Below, in pieces: positions 52,394-60,446 of a stretch of 64,000 nt of DNA (the stretch's first letter is position 1; each line of letters opens with the position of its first letter). Source of the DNA: JALYUS01 sp038231255 (GTDB taxonomy: Bacteria > Chloroflexota > Chloroflexia > Thermomicrobiales > JALYUS01). Location of the stretch: NCBI GenBank assembly GCA_038231255.1, contig JBBRLR010000002.1, positions 1 through 64,000 on the forward strand, written 5' to 3'. A program made the translations under genes and the position numbers. The notes under the pieces are model-generated. The model searched no databases. It was not told the origin of the DNA and saw nothing but the letters and a program-made list of their open reading frames with translations.

Positions 52394-53149
52394 ATGGATG
52401 TCACATTGCTCGGCACGGGGTCGCCGATGGCGCCGGAGCGGTGCGCGACGGGGATGCTCGTCACCGCACCGGGGTGCGAGCCGCTGCTGATTGACACCTG
52501 TGGCGGATTTGAACTGCCCCGCCAACTCGCGCGCATCGGCCAGCCGATCAACCAATTGCGCAACGTGATCGTCACGCATCGGCATATGGATCACGCCGGT
52601 GGGATGCCCGCACTCTTCATCGCCTCGATCCCGCTGAATATCTACGCGCTACCGGATACCCAGGCGGGCATCCGCGCCCTGATGGATGCGTGCTTCCCGG
52701 AATGGGCGATCCACCCCGAAGTCGAGCGGATAGAGATCGGGCCTGGCGATGCGCGGATGATCGGCGGATTTGCGGTCGAGTTTTTCGCGACCGACCACCG
52801 TGTGCCGACTGTCGCGGTGCGTGTCCAGCACGGTGGGCGGACGCTTGCCTTTAGCGCGGACGGCGTCCCGAACGACGGGATGGTCGCCTGTGCCCGCGAT
52901 GCCGACCTGTTCATCTGCGATGCGCTCTGCGCCGCGCGCGATGGCGCAGATTGGGCGACGCGTGCCCGCGGCTTGATGCATCCCGTCGCGCGCGAGGCGG
53001 CGGCGATGGCCGTTGCCGCCAATGCCCGGTCGCTCGCGCTCACCCATCTCGCCCGCTACGCGAACGCCGACAACGTGCTCGCGGAAGCGCGCGAAGTCTT
53101 CAGCGGCCCGGTCGTTGTGCCCGATGATGGGACACGCCTTTCGGTGTAG
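52394..53149 (+). CDS. MBL-fold metallo-hydrolase (RNase Z-like)
   Basis: A 251-residue protein with DVTLLGTGSPMAPERCATG, IDTCGG and the zinc motif THRHMDHAGG (H-x-H-x-D-H), later FFATDHRVPTVAVRV, AFSADGVPND, FICDALCA and ALTHLARYA. The order is that of the RNase Z/ElaC and arylsulfatase-like branch. It may process tRNA 3' ends or hydrolyse small molecules; it lacks a clear RNase Z exosite. ATG 52394 has GAGG upstream. Confidence 0.85.
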   Translation: MDVTLLGTGSPMAPERCATGMLVTAPGCEPLLIDTCGGFELPRQLARIGQPINQLRNVIVTHRHMDHAGGMPALFIASIPLNIYALPDTQAGIRALMDACFPEWAIHPEVERIEIGPGDARMIGGFAVEFFATDHRVPTVAVRVQHGGRTLAFSADGVPNDGMVACARDADLFICDALCAARDGADWATRARGLMHPVAREAAAMAVAANARSLALTHLARYANADNVLAEAREVFSGPVVVPDDGTRLSV

Positions 53150-53201
53150 CGCTGCTTGCAAGGGTGGCGGCGGGTCAATCGCCCATTATCCGCCTGCGCG
53201 G

Positions 53202-54182
53202 TCACGACCGCCGAAAGTGCGGGATTACCTGTTGGCCGAGTTGCTCGACCGCCGCGAGGGGGTCGGGGCCGAGGGGTGGCCCGAAACTGAGGTGGCGCGC
53301 GCCCATCGCGACGAGCGCTTCGAGCCGCGAGATGAGGTCGGGCGCGGTGCCGACGACGCCGATGCGGAGCATTTTTTCCGTCACGAGGGCGCGGGCCTTC
53401 TCTGGATCCCGTTCGGTCATCATCGCGTGCTCGATAGGAGTGAAATCGGCTTTGGTCACACCGAGCCGTTCGAGGATGAGCGGGCTGAGACCGGCGCCAT
53501 AGTAAGCGATCTTGTCGCGCAGGGCGGCTTCGGCGGCGGCGGTATCGTTTGAAAGCGAAACCCAGATACATGTAGCCAGATCAATGCTCTCGATGGAACG
53601 CTCCGCCGTCGCCGCGCCCGCTTCGACGAGCGGGCGGACGGTGGCAAAATGCTCCGGCGGGAACAGGAGCGGCAGCACGCCATCCGCGACTTCGCCCGCG
53701 AGTGCGAGCATTCTCGGCCCCATCGCGCCGAGGTAAATCGGCACGCGCCGTCGCGGGGTGAAGCGCAAATACGCTTCCGGCGTCCATCCGGGCGCGACGC
53801 CACCGCCGAGGATCGCATTGATATTCGCAATCGCGTCCCGCGTCTCAGCGAGCGGCCGTTCCGGCGCGATGTTGACCCACTTTAGCAGTTCCGCGCCACC
53901 GGCGGCGATGCCGAGGTTGAACCGGCCGCCGCTGATTTCGTCCAGCGTCGCGGCGAGCATGGCGATCTCGGCGGGGTGGATCGTGTATGGATTGACGACG
54001 CAGGTGCCGATTTCGATGCGTGTCGTTGCCTGCGCCACGGCGGAAAGAATGACGGGAACCGAACGCAGAAAAAGGTCGTTGCTCACCCAGAATTGATCGA
54101 AACCCGCCGCTTCGGCCATCTGCGCGAGTGCAACATAGTCGGGGATCGGCAGATCATTGTTCAATCGGAGCGAGAATTTCAT
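53202..54182 (-). CDS. LLM-class flavin/F420-dependent oxidoreductase
   Basis: A 326-residue luciferase-like monooxygenase. Seen are AQMAEAAGFDQFWVSND near the start, RIEIGTCVVNPYTIHPAEIAMLAATLDEISGGRFNLGIAAGG (the family core), RRVPIYLGAMGPRMLALAGEVADGVLP and VVGTAPDLISRLEAL. The pattern is that of F420-dependent members such as methylene-H4MPT reductase-like enzymes. It is probably a dehydrogenase or reductase of unknown substrate. The RidA gene overlaps its start by 4 nt, so they are coupled at the end of the aromatic cluster. Confidence 0.85.
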   Translation of the reverse strand: MKFSLRLNNDLPIPDYVALAQMAEAAGFDQFWVSNDLFLRSVPVILSAVAQATTRIEIGTCVVNPYTIHPAEIAMLAATLDEISGGRFNLGIAAGGAELLKWVNIAPERPLAETRDAIANINAILGGGVAPGWTPEAYLRFTPRRRVPIYLGAMGPRMLALAGEVADGVLPLLFPPEHFATVRPLVEAGAATAERSIESIDLATCIWVSLSNDTAAAEAALRDKIAYYGAGLSPLILERLGVTKADFTPIEHAMMTERDPEKARALVTEKMLRIGVVGTAPDLISRLEALVAMGARHLSFGPPLGPDPLAAVEQLGQQVIPHFRRS

Positions 54183-54592
54183 CGTTCGTCCGCGATCAGC
54201 GCGTCGGCATCAATCTCCACGAGATAGCCGGAGCCAACGAGCCTGCTCACCTCGACCAGCGTATTCGCCGGGCGTACATCGGCGAAAAAGCGCGCATGCG
54301 CCCGGCCAATCGCTTCCCAATCGTCCGCGTTGGTGGCGTAGATGCGCGTCCGCACGACATCCGCCATCGTCGCCCCGGCTTCGTGCAGGGCGCGCTCGAT
54401 TTTTTCGAGGATCGCCACGGTCTGCGCGTGCGGATCGCCCGCGCCGATCACTGCGCCATCCGCATCCGTCGCCGTCGTGCCCGACACGAACACCCACCGC
54501 CCGACCCGGAGCGCCCGCGAAAACCCGACCCGCTCCTCCCACACACTCCCCGACGAAATCCGCTGCCGTCGCTCCACGCCAATGACCTCCAT
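54179..54592 (-). CDS. RidA family protein (imine/enamine deaminase)
   Basis: A 137-residue protein of the YjgF/YER057c/UK114 family: VSGTTATDADGAVIGAGDPHAQTVAILEKIERALHEAGATMADVVRTRIYATNADDW. The arginine that holds keto-acid carboxylates is kept in LVEVSRL, so deamination of enamine/imine intermediates is plausible. ATG 54592 follows a palindromic repeat by 2 nt and has no ribosome site beyond GGGC. Its stop overlaps the LLM gene start by 4 nt. Confidence 0.83.
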   Translation of the reverse strand: MEVIGVERRQRISSGSVWEERVGFSRALRVGRWVFVSGTTATDADGAVIGAGDPHAQTVAILEKIERALHEAGATMADVVRTRIYATNADDWEAIGRAHARFFADVRPANTLVEVSRLVGSGYLVEIDADALIADER

Positions 54593-54594
54593 GC

Positions 54595-54664
54595 CCGGTG
54601 GTAGCAGGCCCTCCAGCCTGCTTCTCCGCTCGAAACGGCAGGCTGGAAAGCCTGCTACCACCGG
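54595..54664. repeat. Intergenic palindrome, family A copy 6
   Basis: The arms are about 25 bp with two mismatches (GGTGGTAGCAGGC...CCAGCCTGC), extended by CCGG flanks, around a 16-base centre. It ends 2 nt before the ATG of the RidA gene. Confidence 0.88.
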
Positions 54665-54734
54665 GGAAGCGCCCCCAACTGCTCCCCCATCACACCGAAG
54701 GCCGCGCCTCGACCCACTCATCGCTCATTGCTCG

Positions 54735-55298
54735 CTATCCGTGCCATTCCTCATGGTAGACGCGCACATCATCATTGAGCCATGGTTCGGGGGCGCTGTG
54801 CCCGGCATCCGTTTCGATGAGCAGGCGTCGGTACTTCCCGGCGAAATAGACGAGCGGGTGCGCGCCGACATCACCACGAATTAGTTCATTTACCGCACCG
54901 ATCACAATTGCGTGATCGCCGCCATCGAGCACCTGCCGAACATCACACCGCAGTGACGCGAGGCAGCCACGGATCACCGGCGCGCCGTCATCCTCCGAGA
55001 AATGCATGATGTCCCCAATGCCCTCCTGCGGCTGTCCGGCGAAGTTGCGCGAGATCGCCTCCTGACCCTCATGGAGGAAGTTGACGGCAAACGACCCGCT
55101 TTGCTGGATGATCGGATGCATGCGCGCCCGCCGGTCCACACAAATCAATATCAGGAGCGGATCGAGCGACAGGCTCGTGAACGCGTTCGCGGTCATGCCG
55201 TGGACATCCTCGCCCACGCGCGTCGTAACAACCGTCACACCCGTCGCGAACAAACCGACGACGTTGCGAAATTCGCGCCGGTCAATCGGCTCACTCAC
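54735..55298 (-). CDS. hpaC: Flavin reductase, HpaC-like
   Basis: A 187-residue FMN-binding split-barrel protein. VVGLFATGVTVVTTRVGEDVHGMTANAFTSLSLDPLLILICV is the family signature, and GSFAVNFLHEGQE and FAGKYRRLL close the FMN site. It supplies reduced flavin to the monooxygenase encoded just before it. The GTG at 55298 overlaps the hpaB stop, which fixes the start and the coupling. Confidence 0.87.
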   Translation of the reverse strand: MSEPIDRREFRNVVGLFATGVTVVTTRVGEDVHGMTANAFTSLSLDPLLILICVDRRARMHPIIQQSGSFAVNFLHEGQEAISRNFAGQPQEGIGDIMHFSEDDGAPVIRGCLASLRCDVRQVLDGGDHAIVIGAVNELIRGDVGAHPLVYFAGKYRRLLIETDAGHSAPEPWLNDDVRVYHEEWHG

Positions 55299-56775
55299 CG
55301 GTGGCCACCGGGGCGGCGGGGGCGGGCGCATCGTCCTGATGGAGGAACGAGCGGATACGCTCCTTCAGTGGCTCTTTGTCGTAGCCGAAATAGAGGGCGC
55401 TCATCATGCGGATCGGGTCGCCGAAGAAGTAGCGTTCGTAGAGTTCCTGCCGCCCCCCGAACCCGGAGCAGGCGACATCCCAGGCAAGCCGGTAGAGCCG
55501 GACCCGCTCCTTGCCGTCGGCGTTCGCCGCCTGCAAGTATTTCTGCACGTCCGCCGCGATTGGGCCGTCGAAATCGGACTCGGACGCCGTCGCCATCAGG
55601 CCGCTCGCACCGAGCAGTTGGATGATCTCGACGATGCGCGGGTACATCTTCGGGAACATGTTGCGCGCGATGTCGAGGGGCATCCGCGCGGGCGTCATCA
55701 CGCCCCACGAGTCGAGATGCGCGTCCGCCTCCGCCGCGCGCAGGCACGCCTTCATCGTTTCGAGATAGGTCATCACCTCGGCGGCTTTTTCCTGCACATG
55801 CTGGAACGGCTCGATGGCGACCGTCTCACTCATCATCAGGACGATGCCGAGCAGGAATTCGGCCTTCGCGATGTTCTTGATGCAGACCTGATGCATCATG
55901 TGGACGACGGCATCGGTCGCGCCGTAGCAGCCGTTGCACCGCTCCATGTCCCCCAGGAGAAACATCCGCTCCCACGGCACGGTGACATCATCGAAAATGA
56001 CGATGGCGTCCATCTCCTCGAAGCGCGAGCCGAGCGGGTGGTCGAAGTGCGACTTGCCCTGATCGAGCGACTCACGGCAAATGAACTTCATCCCCGGCGT
56101 GTCGGTCGGGACCGAGAAGGCGAAGGCATACTTGTCCGCGTTTTCGTTCTTCACGATGGTGGAGGGGAAGACCATGATCTCGTCGGCGAGCGGCGCGCTG
56201 GTGGCGAGCAGTCGGCAACCGCGGATGACGACGCCCGCGCTATTGGTCGTGACGATCCCGGCGGGCAGGTACGGGTCTGCCTGCTCATTGACCCCTTTCG
56301 AGCGATTCGCCTGCGGGTTGATGAGCGTATGCGTGAGGCAAAGATCGCGCTCGCGGATGTACTCGTAGTAAGTCCGCACGTTGTCGCCGAAACGCGGATC
56401 GTTCGCGGCGAAGTATTGCGACGCGGCAGTCATCGCCATGAACGAGGTGTTGCAGTAGTCGGGCGTCCTACCCATCATGCCGCCGGAGTAGTTTGCCCAC
56501 CGGCGCATCATCTCGCGGCGTAGCGCAATATCCGTCGGTGTGCGCGGCGTTAGGAACGACATGCCCACGCGGTCGCCCGTCGTTGGGGAGGGGTAAGTCA
56601 TCACGTCGCGCAGCGCGGGGTCGTGCTGCATGTCGTAGAGGTGCGCGTACGATGCGACGCCGTGCCTCGTCGCGGGGTGCGTCGTCACATCGTCAACGCG
56701 CTCGCCACCGATCCAGATCTCGCGCTTCATCTTTTTCAGATCGGCAATGTATTGCGCCCCGGTTCGTGCTGGCAT
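55291..56775 (-). CDS. hpaB: 4-hydroxyphenylacetate 3-monooxygenase oxygenase component, HpaB-like
   Basis: A 494-residue FAD-dependent monooxygenase. The family marks are SFLTPRTPTDIALRREMMRRW, TLINPQANRSKG, GVVIRGCRLLATSAPLADEIMVFP and FDDVTVPWERMFLLGD. It uses FADH2 and oxygen to hydroxylate a phenol; related members act on 4-hydroxyphenylacetate, chlorophenols or pyoverdine-type substrates, so the exact substrate is inferred. Residues 480-494 form a Pro/Ala tail. CGGAGTGAGCG precedes ATG 56775. The extradiol dioxygenase gene lies upstream across a heptamer array. Confidence 0.9.
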   Translation of the reverse strand: MPARTGAQYIADLKKMKREIWIGGERVDDVTTHPATRHGVASYAHLYDMQHDPALRDVMTYPSPTTGDRVGMSFLTPRTPTDIALRREMMRRWANYSGGMMGRTPDYCNTSFMAMTAASQYFAANDPRFGDNVRTYYEYIRERDLCLTHTLINPQANRSKGVNEQADPYLPAGIVTTNSAGVVIRGCRLLATSAPLADEIMVFPSTIVKNENADKYAFAFSVPTDTPGMKFICRESLDQGKSHFDHPLGSRFEEMDAIVIFDDVTVPWERMFLLGDMERCNGCYGATDAVVHMMHQVCIKNIAKAEFLLGIVLMMSETVAIEPFQHVQEKAAEVMTYLETMKACLRAAEADAHLDSWGVMTPARMPLDIARNMFPKMYPRIVEIIQLLGASGLMATASESDFDGPIAADVQKYLQAANADGKERVRLYRLAWDVACSGFGGRQELYERYFFGDPIRMMSALYFGYDKEPLKERIRSFLHQDDAPAPAAPVATGE

Positions 56776-56793
56776 ACGCTCACTCCGTTCGTC

Positions 56794-56860
56794 GTAGCCA
56801 GTAGTCAGAACGGATCGGATGCCACTGACTACTGGGTACTGACTACTGACTACTGGCTAC
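56794..56860. repeat. Heptanucleotide array with terminal inverted repeat
   Basis: Five ACTGACT-type units (56824-56858) end in CTGACTACTGGCTAC, which pairs perfectly over 15 bp with GTAGCCAGTAGTCAG at 56794-56808. The array reaches the first base of the stop codon of the dioxygenase gene, so it occupies the whole junction with hpaB. Confidence 0.85.
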
Positions 56861-57900
56861 TAATGTACATACGTCGGCGTACCGCTGAGTTGCGGTTCGT
56901 GCGTCGGGATGAACGCGCCGTCCGTGATTGATTGGACCCGCATCGCTTCCTCGAACCAGCAGCGCGGGACGTAATGGCCCCAGAGCGTTTGGCGACGCGG
57001 GTCGTTCAGTGTCCAGCGGATCGGTTCGAAATCAGGGTCCACCGTCGAGTAATCGTTTGCGTACAATTCGACGCGGTTGCCGTCCGGGTCGCGCACGTAC
57101 AGAAACAACGCATTTGCGATGCCGTGCCGTCCCGGCCCCCGCTCGATTGCCGCGCTCATGTTCGCGCCCGCGAGCACATCGCAGCAGCGCAGGACGGCCA
57201 TCGCATCGGGCAAAAACCACGCGCCGTGGTGGACACGCGGCCCGACGCCGTTCATGACCGCGACATCATGCACCGAGCCTTTGCGATGCAGCCACGCCGC
57301 CCAGAGGCGTTCCGGCGAATCTTCCGTCCCCGTATACTCGGTGCAGCGGAAGCCGAGGTTTTGCATGTACCATTCGGTGAGCGCCAGGCAGTCCGGCGTT
57401 TGAACATTGAAATGGTCTATCCGCATGATGTGCGCGCCCCGGTACAGATCGAACCGTTGCAGCATCCGTTCGGCGGCGTCCATTGTGGCATAGAACTCGG
57501 TCGGGATACCGGCAGGGTCCTGGATGCGGAGCGCGCGGCCCTGCCCCTTCTCCTCGCCGGGTTCGACCCAGCGATGCGGCAAGCCCTGGGCCAGCGCCAT
57601 CGCCGCGAGCGCATCCAAATCCGCGTCGGTGGCGACGCGATAGGCGAGATGCGCGACGCCCGGTTCGTCCGCGCGCGTCAAGATGAGCGAGTGATGGTAC
57701 CGTTCCTCGAGGCCGCGCAGGTAGCAATGCCCGCTGTCACTCGCCGTCTCCACGAAGCCGAGCAGACCCACGTAGAATTCCCTTGCCCGCTCAAGGTCGG
57801 TGACAAGGAACTCGATATGCCCCGCGCGCACGACATTCCCAACCGCCCGCTCGGGCCGCGCGCGCATATCGAGCCGGGATGCGGTATCAACCGTTGCCAT
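56860..57900 (-). CDS. hpaD: Extradiol ring-cleavage dioxygenase (VOC type), HpaD/catechol 2,3-dioxygenase-like
   Basis: A 346-residue two-domain VOC dioxygenase. The first domain has GHIEFLVTDLERAREFYVGLLGF; the second holds the iron: His in MRIDHFNVQTPD, His in RVHHGAWFLPD and Glu in GNRVELYANDY. All three ligands are visible. It should cleave a catechol such as 3,4-dihydroxyphenylacetate next to the hydroxyls, giving the semialdehyde used by the following enzyme. ATG 57900 is set by AGGAGGG upstream. Length is slightly over the usual 300-320. Confidence 0.88.
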   Translation of the reverse strand: MATVDTASRLDMRARPERAVGNVVRAGHIEFLVTDLERAREFYVGLLGFVETASDSGHCYLRGLEERYHHSLILTRADEPGVAHLAYRVATDADLDALAAMALAQGLPHRWVEPGEEKGQGRALRIQDPAGIPTEFYATMDAAERMLQRFDLYRGAHIMRIDHFNVQTPDCLALTEWYMQNLGFRCTEYTGTEDSPERLWAAWLHRKGSVHDVAVMNGVGPRVHHGAWFLPDAMAVLRCCDVLAGANMSAAIERGPGRHGIANALFLYVRDPDGNRVELYANDYSTVDPDFEPIRWTLNDPRRQTLWGHYVPRCWFEEAMRVQSITDGAFIPTHEPQLSGTPTYVH

Positions 57901-57933
57901 GCCACCCTCCTGACAAGCCCGACAAACCCGGGA

Positions 57934-58031
57934 GAACCGCAAAGGCGCAAAGACGGGAATTTGTGTTTTCCCGCAAGGTATTCTTCATTTCCCTCCTTGC
58001 GCTCTTTGCGTTCGTTGCGCCTTTGCGGTTC
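57934..58031. repeat. Palindrome with CGCAAAGG-type periodic units (family D)
   Basis: GAACCGCAAAGGCGCAA (57934-57950) pairs perfectly with its complement at 58015-58031. Between them lie further CTTTGCG and CTTGCG units with 8-9-base spacing. It fills the gap between the dioxygenase start and the aldehyde dehydrogenase stop. Confidence 0.85.
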
Positions 58032-58045
58032 ATTCGGGTTCGACC

Positions 58046-59551
58046 TTACTGTGCTATGCCGAACTTCGGGATGTGGTGGTCGCCGAGGGCGACGGCGATG
58101 TTCTTCATGTCGCAATAGAACTCCCACGAGTAGTGGCCGCCCTCACGCCCGATGCCGCTCTCCTTCGCGCCGCCGAACGGCGTGCGCAGGTCGCGGACAT
58201 TCTGCGAGTTGATCCACACCATACCGCACTCGATGCCCTGCGCGACCCGGTTCGCCTTGGCGACATTCTGCGTCCAGACATACCCCGCGAGGCCGTACCT
58301 GACATCGCTGGCGATCCGCACCGCCTCCTCCTCGCCATCGAAGGGGATGACGACGAGGACAGGGCCGAAGACTTCTTCCTGCGCGATCCGCATCCGGTTA
58401 TCCACATCGGCAAAGAGCGTCGGCTGCATGTAGTTGCCCTGCTCCATGCTCGGCACGCGCCCGCCGCCCGCGACGAGTTTCGCGCCCTCGCGCTTGCCGA
58501 TCTCGACGTACTCCAACACGCTCGCCAGATGATCCGGATGGATCAGCGAGCCGATTTCCGTCTGCTTGTCCATCGGGTCGCCGACGCGAATGGCGTTGAC
58601 GCGCGCCGTCAGGTCCGCGACGAAGCGGTCGTAGATCGGCCGTTCGACGATGCAGCGCGACGAGGCGGTGCATCGCTCACCATTGAGCGAATAAACGCCG
58701 AAGACGGCGGCATCGAGCGCGCGGTCGTAATCGGCGTCCGCGAAGACGACGATGGGTGATTTGCCGCCGAGTTCCATCGAGTACCGCTTCATCGTCGCCG
58801 CGCCCTCGCGCATGATCGCCTTGCCCGTCACCGTCTCGCCGGTGAAGGAGATCAGCTGAACATCCGGGCTTTTGACCATCCCCATGCCGATCGTCTCGCC
58901 CGCGCCGTAGACGAGGTTGAAAACGCCGTCCGGCACGCCCGCGTCGCGGATGCACTCGGCCAGTTTCTCGTTCGACAAAGGCGTCCATGAAGCGGGCTTT
59001 ACGACCGCCGTGCAGCCGCTTGCCAGGCAGGGCGCGACCTTCCACGACGTTAGCATGAAGGGCAGGTTCCACGGCGTAATCAGCCCGGCGACGCCCGCCG
59101 GTCGCTGGACAGTATAGTTGAGGTAATCGGCGCTGTGGTACGTCGCGCCGTCCATGTGGTTCGCCATCTCGGCGAAGAAATAGAAGTTGTCCGCCGCACG
59201 CGGAATCTGCGCACCGCCCGTCTGCGCGATCGGCAGTCCGGTATCGGTCGTCTCGATGCGCGCGATTTCCGGTGCGCGCTCTGTGATAAGATCGCCGACC
59301 TTGCGGAGGATGCGGGCGCGCTCGGCGGGCTTCATGCGCGGCCATGGACCGGTATCGAATGCGCGACGCGCGGCGGCAATCGCCCGGTCGAGATCGGCCG
59401 ACGTCCCCTTCGTGATTTTCGCGATCACCGTGTTGTCCGCCGGGTTCAGCGTTTCAAAGGTCTCGTCCGTATCGTAGACGAACCGCCCATCAATGAAATG
59501 CCCGACGGTGCGGGTGCCCAGTTCCTGCTGTGGTGCAACGGTTATCGCCAT
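58046..59551 (-). CDS. hpaE: Aldehyde dehydrogenase, 5-carboxymethyl-2-hydroxymuconate semialdehyde type
   Basis: A 501-residue NAD(P)-dependent ALDH. The catalytic Asn is in LITPWNLPFML, Glu in YSMELGGKSPIVVFADAD and Cys in SLNGERCTASSR. TPFGGAKESGIGREGGHYSWEFY is the family end. In this setting it should oxidise the semialdehyde product of the dioxygenase, though generic ALDHs look alike. ATG 59551 is used: upstream sequence is a family B repeat whose edge, TTAGGAAGA, gives the only ribosome-site-like motif. Confidence 0.88.
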   Translation of the reverse strand: MAITVAPQQELGTRTVGHFIDGRFVYDTDETFETLNPADNTVIAKITKGTSADLDRAIAAARRAFDTGPWPRMKPAERARILRKVGDLITERAPEIARIETTDTGLPIAQTGGAQIPRAADNFYFFAEMANHMDGATYHSADYLNYTVQRPAGVAGLITPWNLPFMLTSWKVAPCLASGCTAVVKPASWTPLSNEKLAECIRDAGVPDGVFNLVYGAGETIGMGMVKSPDVQLISFTGETVTGKAIMREGAATMKRYSMELGGKSPIVVFADADYDRALDAAVFGVYSLNGERCTASSRCIVERPIYDRFVADLTARVNAIRVGDPMDKQTEIGSLIHPDHLASVLEYVEIGKREGAKLVAGGGRVPSMEQGNYMQPTLFADVDNRMRIAQEEVFGPVLVVIPFDGEEEAVRIASDVRYGLAGYVWTQNVAKANRVAQGIECGMVWINSQNVRDLRTPFGGAKESGIGREGGHYSWEFYCDMKNIAVALGDHHIPKFGIAQ

Positions 59552-59555
59552 TCTT

Positions 59556-59680
59556 CCTAACCCCCTGCCCCTTCCCTCCGAGGGAAGGGGTGACTCATCA
59601 ATATACCGTGCCGCATCCAAACATCCTGCTCTCTCGGAATCTCGCTCCCCTCCCCTCCGAGGGAAGGGGTGGGGGTTAGG
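59556..59680. repeat. Palindromic element, family B copy 2
   Basis: 125 bp ending CCTAACCCCC... and ...GGGGGTTAGG. Each arm is itself a hairpin (CCCCTTCCCTC with GAGGGAAGGGG). The right end supplies the TAA stop of the FAH-family gene; the left end is 4 nt from the ATG of the aldehyde dehydrogenase. Confidence 0.88.
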
Positions 59681-60446
59681 ATTCCTCCGCGACGACCGGA
59701 TTTTCGAGCGCGCCGATGCCGTCAATCTCGATGCGGACGCGGTCGCCGGGATGGATGGCGGAGATGCCTTTCGGCGTGCCGGTCAGCAGCACGTCGTTCT
59801 CTTCGAGCGTCATGAACTCCGAGATGTACTCGATGATCGCCGGGATGGAGTGGATGAAGAAGCGCGTGTTGCCTTCCTGCCGCAGTTCGTCGTTGACGAA
59901 CGTCCGCACCGTCGTGTTCATCGGATCGCCGAAGGCGTCGGCCGTCACCAGCCACGGGCCGAGCGGGCCGAAGGAATCGAAGCCCTTCGCCTTCACGGGC
60001 GGGCGGTAGAAGTTTTGCACGAAATCGCGCACCGTCACATCGTTCGCGATCGTGTACCCCTTGACATAGTCCATCGCGTCGCCCTGGCGGATCTTGCGCC
60101 CGCTCCGGCCGATCACCACCGCCAGTTCACCCTCGTAGTGCATGTAGTGCGCGCCGTTCGGATACACGATGGGCGCGCCGTTGCCGGTCAGCGAGGTGAC
60201 CGGCTTGAAGAAGAGCGCGGGTACGGAAGGCTTGGCGAGTTCGTCCGGCAAGTCCACCTTGTTCAGTTCCGCCGCATGGTCCGCATAATTGAGCGCGAGA
60301 CCGACGACCTTCGGCGGCACGACGGGCGGCAGCCACATCACCGCGTCCGGGGCGTGGGCGCGACCGGCGGTGTCCACCGGGCGACCGTCGTCCGTGACCG
60401 TGCCAACCTGGATGCGGCCATCGAGGACGAAGCGGGCGATCCTCAC
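59676..60446 (-). CDS. Fumarylacetoacetate hydrolase-family enzyme, HpaG-like isomerase/decarboxylase
   Basis: A 256-residue FAH-fold protein. VVPPKVVGLALNYADHAAEL opens the fold; metal-binding acids are in YEGELAVVIGRSG and GYTIANDVTVRD, and DVLLTGTPKGI closes the active site. In the 4-hydroxyphenylacetate route such enzymes decarboxylate and isomerise the dicarboxylic intermediates. The GTG at 60446 overlaps the upstream aldolase stop by 4 nt (GTGA). The stop codon lies inside a family B repeat. It is single-domain, whereas E. coli HpaG is a fused double. Confidence 0.86.
   Translation of the reverse strand: MRIARFVLDGRIQVGTVTDDGRPVDTAGRAHAPDAVMWLPPVVPPKVVGLALNYADHAAELNKVDLPDELAKPSVPALFFKPVTSLTGNGAPIVYPNGAHYMHYEGELAVVIGRSGRKIRQGDAMDYVKGYTIANDVTVRDFVQNFYRPPVKAKGFDSFGPLGPWLVTADAFGDPMNTTVRTFVNDELRQEGNTRFFIHSIPAIIEYISEFMTLEENDVLLTGTPKGISAIHPGDRVRIEIDGIGALENPVVAEES

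Noticed and set aside
53202..54182. LLM oxidoreductase as proof of F420 use
   Set aside because: The sequence fits the F420 branch, but FMN-dependent members look similar and no F420 biosynthesis genes are in the window.
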